In this document: positions 5,689 to 8,967 of the stretch, piece after piece
Layout of the letters: each line of letters starts with the position of its first letter
Numbering within the stretch: the stretch's first letter is position 1
Origin: an uncultured Microcaldota archaeon
GTDB taxonomy: Archaea; Micrarchaeota; Micrarchaeia; Anstonellales; Anstonellaceae
NCBI GenBank assembly: GCA_903923795.1
Contig: CAIXYX010000068.1
Coordinates: 1 to 8,967 of the forward strand
Reading direction: 5' to 3'
DNA: 8,967 bases
The notes under the pieces: model-generated
What the model was told of the DNA's origin: nothing
Seen by the model: the letters and a program-made list of their open reading frames with translations, nothing else
Databases searched by the model: none
Translations under genes and position numbers: made by a program

Positions 5689-8095
5689 CGTCGGTGTCGG
5701 CCTTGTCCATGTCTTTCTTGACCCGATAGACAACCTCTGTCCCGGGCACAGCAGGATCTTCAAGAATGGTTTTATCGGGGGAATCCGGGGCATCGGCGCC
5801 GTCTGTCCTCGCCCCCTTCCCAAGCTCTTCGTCGCTCCGGCCCATCGCCCTAAGCTCGCGGATGATGGATAGGAGGGTGCCGCCGTAGAGGAGGCCGAAG
5901 AAGAGCACCACAAGAGCAGCCGGCAGCAGTATATTCGATTTTGGGTCGAGCAGGGCTTCGAGCGAAGTCTTGTTCGACACGGGTGCGGCCAGTCCGGATG
6001 CATATCTGGGCTGCGCCAATACCGCCTGCGCGTCGAGCGTGATGTTGCGCAAATGGATGGTTCCGAGACCGTCCCGCCATTGAATGGTGGCATTGTGCTG
6101 GCCGGGCGCCAGAACCAGCGCGAGACGCCCGTCGCTTGGTATGTCCCATGAGATGCTGTTTAATATGAGCTGCGGATTGCGGACCTCTCCGGTTTTGTTG
6201 AAGATGAGGGCCACCTGCAGGCCGCCCGGCGTCCGGCTGATGGGGGTCAGCGAGACGTAATCCATCTCGCCCTTCGGCCAGATCGTCATCGAATAGGAGC
6301 GGTGGGCCAATTCCTGCCCGTCTGACGCGAGGAGGCGGTATGTGAAGATGAAATCGCCGGATGCGCTTGGGCGGATGGGTATGCGCAAGGTGGAGACGTT
6401 GGATGAAGCCACTTCTTCCCGCCCGCTCTCGCCGTTGCCCGACCAGTCGAGCGAATAGGGGGCAGGTGCGCTGCTCTCGTTGAGGTTGGCGAGCGTCACG
6501 ACCAGCTCCGCATCCGCACCGTCCATCAGCGACTGGTTGGAGGTGGCCGAGAGGATGGATGGGGCAGGCGTGGCGATGACCGAATAATTCAGGGCGATGT
6601 AATCGCCGCTCGAGGAGAACATATAGATTGTGTGATTGCCCAAAAGGGCCGGAGTGAACTCCATCTGCCCTGCGCCGGTGCCATCGAGCGTGGAGTTCAG
6701 GAGGAAATCGTCTTCGAGCAGGTGGATGGGCTTTCCGGCCATGGAGGCGGGCATCTGGATGAACACAGTCTGATTCTCGCCCAATGTGATGGAGCTGCGG
6801 GCGAGTTCGGCCCCTGCTATTGGCCATGCGGAACCCAAGTCGTCCCGTGCCGAGAGCTCGACAGATTTGAGCTGCAGATATTCGGAATTGACGCTTGTGG
6901 GGCAGCGGTAGATGTAACTCGGGTCAAGGGTTGAGGAGGCTTGCAATTCCCATATCAGGTAATAGGTCTTGCCCGGAGCGGTGATGAGCCGGCCCTCGGG
7001 CTTGGAGCGCAGGGTGAGCAGAGGCTCGCCCGCGCCGGAGCATGGCGCAAGCACGACGGACATGATGCGGTAATCTGATGCGGTGTATCGCATCCAAACA
7101 AGGGTGCGCGAACCGGATGGCATGAGGGTGGAGGACGCGCCGACATCGTAATTTGTTTCGGGCGCGAAAAGCCCGGTGCTGACCAGATGCACGTTGTCGG
7201 CCTCGGCGCCGGGGGGATGGTCGCCGTTTATCACCAGCCGGCCGTCCTCGCTCACCATCCCCGAGACCGAAATCATCTCGAAGCCCGAATCCCCGCTGCG
7301 CGAGATCACGATGTGCGTGGCGTCCACGCTGCCCACCTCGAGCCATGTCGGGTCGACGGGCACCCATTTGCCCAAATACACTTCGGTCCATGCGTGCGCC
7401 TGCCACACGCCCAAATTAGAGGCGTATGCGTAACCGTTGACAAAGCGCGTCGGATAGCCGGATGCGCGCGCCAGCGTGGCGAAGAGCACGGCGTATTCTG
7501 TGCACACTCCGCGGCGGGTGGCAAGGATTGTGTTGGCGTCAGGGTTGGGGTCCGCTGCCGATGTGTCATATGTTATGTAGTCGTGCACCCATATGGCGAG
7601 GAGGGAGACTTTCCCAAAATCAGTGCTGCCGGCAGACGTGATGTTTGCTGCCATGGCTTTGATTGCCGGGTCCGCCGCAGGCATGTGGGGGGTGGACTGG
7701 AGATAGGCACCCATGTTTTTCTGCCAAGTGCCGGACGGCGGGAGGGAGGTGAGAGGCTCCGAGGAGGTGTGGATTGAGAGGTTGTAGTTGAAGAGATAGG
7801 GCAGATCGGGATGGCTTTGCGTGATGAGGAAATTGGTGTTGCCCAAAGCGTCGGTCTGCCGGCTCGCGCCGTCCGGCGAGCTTACCACTACGGCGTCCGG
7901 GGGGATGCTGAGGTTGACGGTGAGGTTGGTGAGCGAGCCGGCCGTGAGGTCCACGGAATAGTTGTCGTCGATATAGAATTCGGCGGAAGAGACCCTTGAG
8001 GGGCTGAAATTTGACGCGGCGAGCGGGAAGGAGATTAAGAGCAGTAGCAATACGGCAGAGAAGGCTAAACGTTGGGGGGCCCGGCAGTCGGACAT
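5681..8095 (-). CDS. Secreted, membrane-anchored transglutaminase-like protein
   Basis: 804 residues. A signal peptide (about 8-27, AFSAVLLLLLISFPLAAS) and a single C-terminal membrane segment (about 722-745) followed by an arginine-bearing, then acidic, tail (746-804) imply a large extracellular part and a 59-residue cytoplasmic tail. The transglutaminase/papain-like core (about 160-255) has the Cys-His-Asp triad: RRGVCTEYAVLFATLARASG (Cys198), QAHAWTEVYL (His234), WVPVDPTW (Asp248). Archaeal members of this superfamily are often taken to be proteases or peptide-processing enzymes rather than cross-linkers; the substrate is unknown. After the core come beta-rich regions, with at least one Ig-like or CARDB-like segment (about 510-605) and another (610-690). 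Sixteen N-x-S/T sequons suggest heavy N-glycosylation, none between residues 152 and 440. The ATG at 8095 has GGTGA six bases upstream. It is divergent from the sulfur-carrier gene. Confidence 0.88.
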   Translation of the reverse strand: MSDCRAPQRLAFSAVLLLLLISFPLAASNFSPSRVSSAEFYIDDNYSVDLTAGSLTNLTVNLSIPPDAVVVSSPDGASRQTDALGNTNFLITQSHPDLPYLFNYNLSIHTSSEPLTSLPPSGTWQKNMGAYLQSTPHMPAADPAIKAMAANITSAGSTDFGKVSLLAIWVHDYITYDTSAADPNPDANTILATRRGVCTEYAVLFATLARASGYPTRFVNGYAYASNLGVWQAHAWTEVYLGKWVPVDPTWLEVGSVDATHIVISRSGDSGFEMISVSGMVSEDGRLVINGDHPPGAEADNVHLVSTGLFAPETNYDVGASSTLMPSGSRTLVWMRYTASDYRIMSVVLAPCSGAGEPLLTLRSKPEGRLITAPGKTYYLIWELQASSTLDPSYIYRCPTSVNSEYLQLKSVELSARDDLGSAWPIAGAELARSSITLGENQTVFIQMPASMAGKPIHLLEDDFLLNSTLDGTGAGQMEFTPALLGNHTIYMFSSSGDYIALNYSVIATPAPSILSATSNQSLMDGADAELVVTLANLNESSAPAPYSLDWSGNGESGREEVASSNVSTLRIPIRPSASGDFIFTYRLLASDGQELAHRSYSMTIWPKGEMDYVSLTPISRTPGGLQVALIFNKTGEVRNPQLILNSISWDIPSDGRLALVLAPGQHNATIQWRDGLGTIHLRNITLDAQAVLAQPRYASGLAAPVSNKTSLEALLDPKSNILLPAALVVLFFGLLYGGTLLSIIRELRAMGRSDEELGKGARTDGADAPDSPDKTILEDPAVPGTEVVYRVKKDMDKADTDEL

Positions 8096-8101
8096 TGGCT
8101 T

Positions 8102-8106
8102 TCACC
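8102..8106 (-). promoter_or_regulatory. Ribosome-binding site of the transglutaminase-like gene (GGTGA)
   Basis: The minus strand reads GAGGGTGAA, AGCCA, ATG at 8095. The GGTGA falls in the same register as the GTGAT sites of the neighbouring genes. If this site is used, transcription must begin upstream of about 8106. Confidence 0.55.
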
Positions 8107-8117
8107 CTCGCCTGAGC

Positions 8118-8125
8118 TTTATAAA
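8118..8125 (+). promoter_or_regulatory. Palindromic TATA box in the divergent intergenic region
   Basis: TTTATAAA reads the same on both strands and is the best TATA-like box in the 66-bp gap. For the plus-strand sulfur-carrier gene, initiation about 25 bp downstream (near 8147) would leave a leader of about 15 bases before the proposed ATT start, just including the AGGAG. For the minus-strand gene the same box would place initiation near 8097, leaderless and without its GGTGA site, so that gene may use another box, such as the AT-rich stretch around 8161-8168. Confidence 0.5.
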
Positions 8126-8148
8126 ACTCCCTTCCGAGATGATAAGAT

Positions 8149-8157
8149 AGGAGTTGA
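8149..8157 (+). promoter_or_regulatory. Ribosome-binding site of the sulfur-carrier gene, supports an ATT start
   Basis: AGGAGTTGA matches eight of nine bases of AGGAGGTGA, the 16S 3'-end complement. Aligned with the GTGAT sites of other genes here, the next base after the GTGAT-equivalent is 8159, giving a three-base spacing to ATT at 8162, the same as the spacing at rps3ae. There is no ATG, GTG or TTG in the correct frame at this distance. Confidence 0.55.
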
Positions 8158-8161
8158 GGAT

Positions 8162-8356
8162 ATTTTTATCAAATTAGACGGCGAAACCAAAAAAGTTGGC
8201 GGCGTGCAGCCTGCAGACGTCAGAGCGTTGCTTGCACGCCTGTCGCTAAGCGAACAGGAGGCGCTGGTGCGCGTGGACGGCAGAATAAGGCCGGAAAGTT
8301 TTCCCGTCAATAAAAAAAACAAAATCGAAGTGATTCGCGTAGTTTTCGGCGGATGA
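8162..8356 (+). CDS. Ubiquitin-like sulfur-carrier protein (TtuB/SAMP/Urm1-type, ThiS/MoaD fold)
   Basis: About 64 residues from a proposed ATT start. The pattern is that of a beta-grasp sulfur carrier: a first strand (FIKLDGETKKV), an Ala/Leu-rich helix (about 17-30), a strand-turn with VRVDGRIRPES, then a final strand IEVIRVVFGG ending in the terminal Gly-Gly that is adenylated and thiocarboxylated by an E1-like enzyme. In archaea such proteins (SAMP2, TtuB) supply sulfur for tRNA 2-thiouridine and may also be conjugated to proteins. The pairing by ATGA overlap (8353-8356) with a TtuA/Ncs6-type gene supports the tRNA role. Start: the frame is open upstream to an ATG at 8072, but that lies inside the divergent gene and upstream of the TATA box; the next in-frame canonical codon, GTG 8204, would delete the first strand. 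ATA at 8147 (leaderless) is the other candidate. A MoaD or ThiS role cannot be excluded. Confidence 0.82.
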   Translation: MFIKLDGETKKVGGVQPADVRALLARLSLSEQEALVRVDGRIRPESFPVNKKNKIEVIRVVFGG

Positions 8357-8967
8357 ATAAAATGAAGAAAAAGAGAAACCCCCCCGCCCAGATTTCCCGC
8401 ACCGCTTGCGCCAAATGCCGGGCGCAAGCCTGCGTCGGAATCGGCCCGCTCGCGCGCTGCGAGAAGCATTTTACCGAGGATTTCGACTGGCGCGTGCGAA
8501 AAGCTGTGCGCGAATACAGGATGATTCGCGCCGGCGAGCATGTGGCTGTTGCTCTTTCTGGCGGCAAGGACAGCACAGTGCTGCTTCACCAGCTTGTTAA
8601 TTTGCGCGAGAAACTACCCATGAAGATTTCGGCTATTTTGATTGACGAGGGGATTTCGGGTTATCGAGCTCCGACGATTTTGGTGGCAAAGAAAGAATGC
8701 AGAAGATTGAAAGTGCCGCTGCATATTTTGTCATTCAAAAAAGAATTCGGCCAAAGCCTGGATTTGATATTGAAAAAACAAAAAGCGAAGACAAAGGAAA
8801 AACATGCCTGCTCGGTTGGCGCCTGTTCGTACTGCGGCGTGTTTCGCAGACAGCTGCTGCAAAGAGGAGCCGAGCGAATCAAAGCCGATAAACTGGCGCT
8901 TGGCCACAATTTGGATGATGCGGCGCAGACCGTGCTGCTGAATCTTTATCGAAACGAGCCGGCGAGG
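8353..8967 (+). CDS. ttuA: tRNA 2-thiolation enzyme, TtuA/Ncs6 (CTU1) family, N-terminal part
   Basis: 205 residues are visible; the gene runs off the right edge (full members are about 300-330). These enzymes adenylate a uridine in tRNA (U54 in TtuA, U34 in Ncs6/NcsA) and replace its 2-oxygen with sulfur from a thiocarboxylated carrier. Visible features: an N-terminal zinc site with Cys19-Cys22 and Cys36-His39, the PP-loop SGGKDS at 69-74, IDEGISGYR at 97-105, CSYCGVFRR with Cys158 and Cys161 (two of the three cysteines that hold a 4Fe-4S cluster in TtuA; the third would lie beyond the window), and GHNLDD at 184-189. The C-terminal zinc ribbon is outside the window, so U54 and U34 specificity cannot be separated. 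Start: ATG 8353 overlaps the sulfur-carrier stop as ATGA; ATG 8362 is an alternative, since GGATGAA then sits four bases before it in the register used by other genes here. Co-transcribed with the carrier. Confidence 0.92.
   Translation, partial: MNKMKKKRNPPAQISRTACAKCRAQACVGIGPLARCEKHFTEDFDWRVRKAVREYRMIRAGEHVAVALSGGKDSTVLLHQLVNLREKLPMKISAILIDEGISGYRAPTILVAKKECRRLKVPLHILSFKKEFGQSLDLILKKQKAKTKEKHACSVGACSYCGVFRRQLLQRGAERIKADKLALGHNLDDAAQTVLLNLYRNEPAR

Noticed and set aside
5681..5692. C-terminal TDEL as an ER-retention-like signal
   Set aside because: KDEL-type retention is eukaryotic and lumenal; this end is predicted cytoplasmic in an archaeal protein.
5850..6827. 325-residue minus-strand open frame inside the transglutaminase-like gene
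   Set aside because: Shifted frame of a strong gene, with a His/Arg/Pro-rich composition typical of shadow frames and no recognisable motif.
7187..7777. 196-residue plus-strand open frame opposite the transglutaminase-like gene
   Set aside because: Antisense to the catalytic core with Gly/Val/Arg/His-biased composition, and no support beyond being open.
8072..8161. Upstream ATG at 8072 as the start of the sulfur-carrier gene
   Set aside because: It would lie within the divergent gene, upstream of the TATA box, and add about 30 residues unlike any beta-grasp carrier.
8119..8589. 156-residue minus-strand open frame across the sulfur-carrier and ttuA start
   Set aside because: Overlaps two genes with clear family motifs on the other strand.
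1..8967. Defence island, prophage, transposon or CRISPR system
   Set aside because: All recognised genes are housekeeping, tRNA modification or surface proteins; no integrase, transposase, nuclease-effector or direct-repeat array was seen.

Overview
The window looks archaeal. It encodes ribosomal protein S3Ae, which bacteria lack, and an S15 with the extra N-terminal domain of the archaeal/eukaryotic S13e type. It also has a valyl-tRNA synthetase with archaeal-style motifs, a TtuA/Ncs6-type tRNA thiolation enzyme beside a small ubiquitin-like sulfur-carrier protein, AT-rich TATA-like boxes and a T-run terminator. I cannot fix the lineage from sequence alone; a euryarchaeal or DPANN-type genome (for example Micrarchaeota or Diapherotrites) would fit. 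Coding is dense, with short or overlapping junctions, and no stretch over 300 bases lacks a gene.

Layout. (a) 3-434, plus strand: the C-terminal part of a protein with two zinc-ribbon modules, cut by the left edge. (b) 435-532: a very A-rich gap between converging genes; on the minus strand it reads as a series of T-runs, an archaeal-type terminator. (c) 4627 down to 533, minus strand: a four-gene cluster, valS - rdgB/HAM1-type XTPase - rps15 - rps3ae, with a TATA-like box upstream and junctions of a 4-bp ATGA overlap or 4-6 bp gaps. (d) 5637 down to 4696, minus strand: a metallo-beta-lactamase-fold hydrolase. (e) 8095 down to 5681, minus strand: an 804-residue secreted, membrane-anchored transglutaminase-like protein. 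(f) 8162 onward, plus strand: a 64-residue beta-grasp protein ending in Gly-Gly, overlapped by ATGA with a TtuA/Ncs6-type PP-loop enzyme cut by the right edge.

How the parts relate. The valS cluster joins tRNA charging, nucleotide-pool cleansing and two small-subunit proteins, ordinary growth-linked genes. The divergent pair at the right edge is very likely a tRNA 2-thiouridine unit: a sulfur carrier plus the enzyme that adenylates and thiolates U54 or U34. The transglutaminase-like surface protein and the MBL hydrolase lie between these sets and have no clear functional tie to them.

The most interesting signals are in translation initiation. Five genes carry GTGA(T) 3-5 bases before ATG. 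This matches the inner part of the 16S 3'-end complement (AGGAGGTGATCC) rather than the usual GGAGG core, and it settles several start codons. Applied to the sulfur-carrier gene, the rule points to an ATT start. I see no CRISPR array, mobile element, tRNA, rRNA or defence island, and I do not claim a new system here; the findings are modest.
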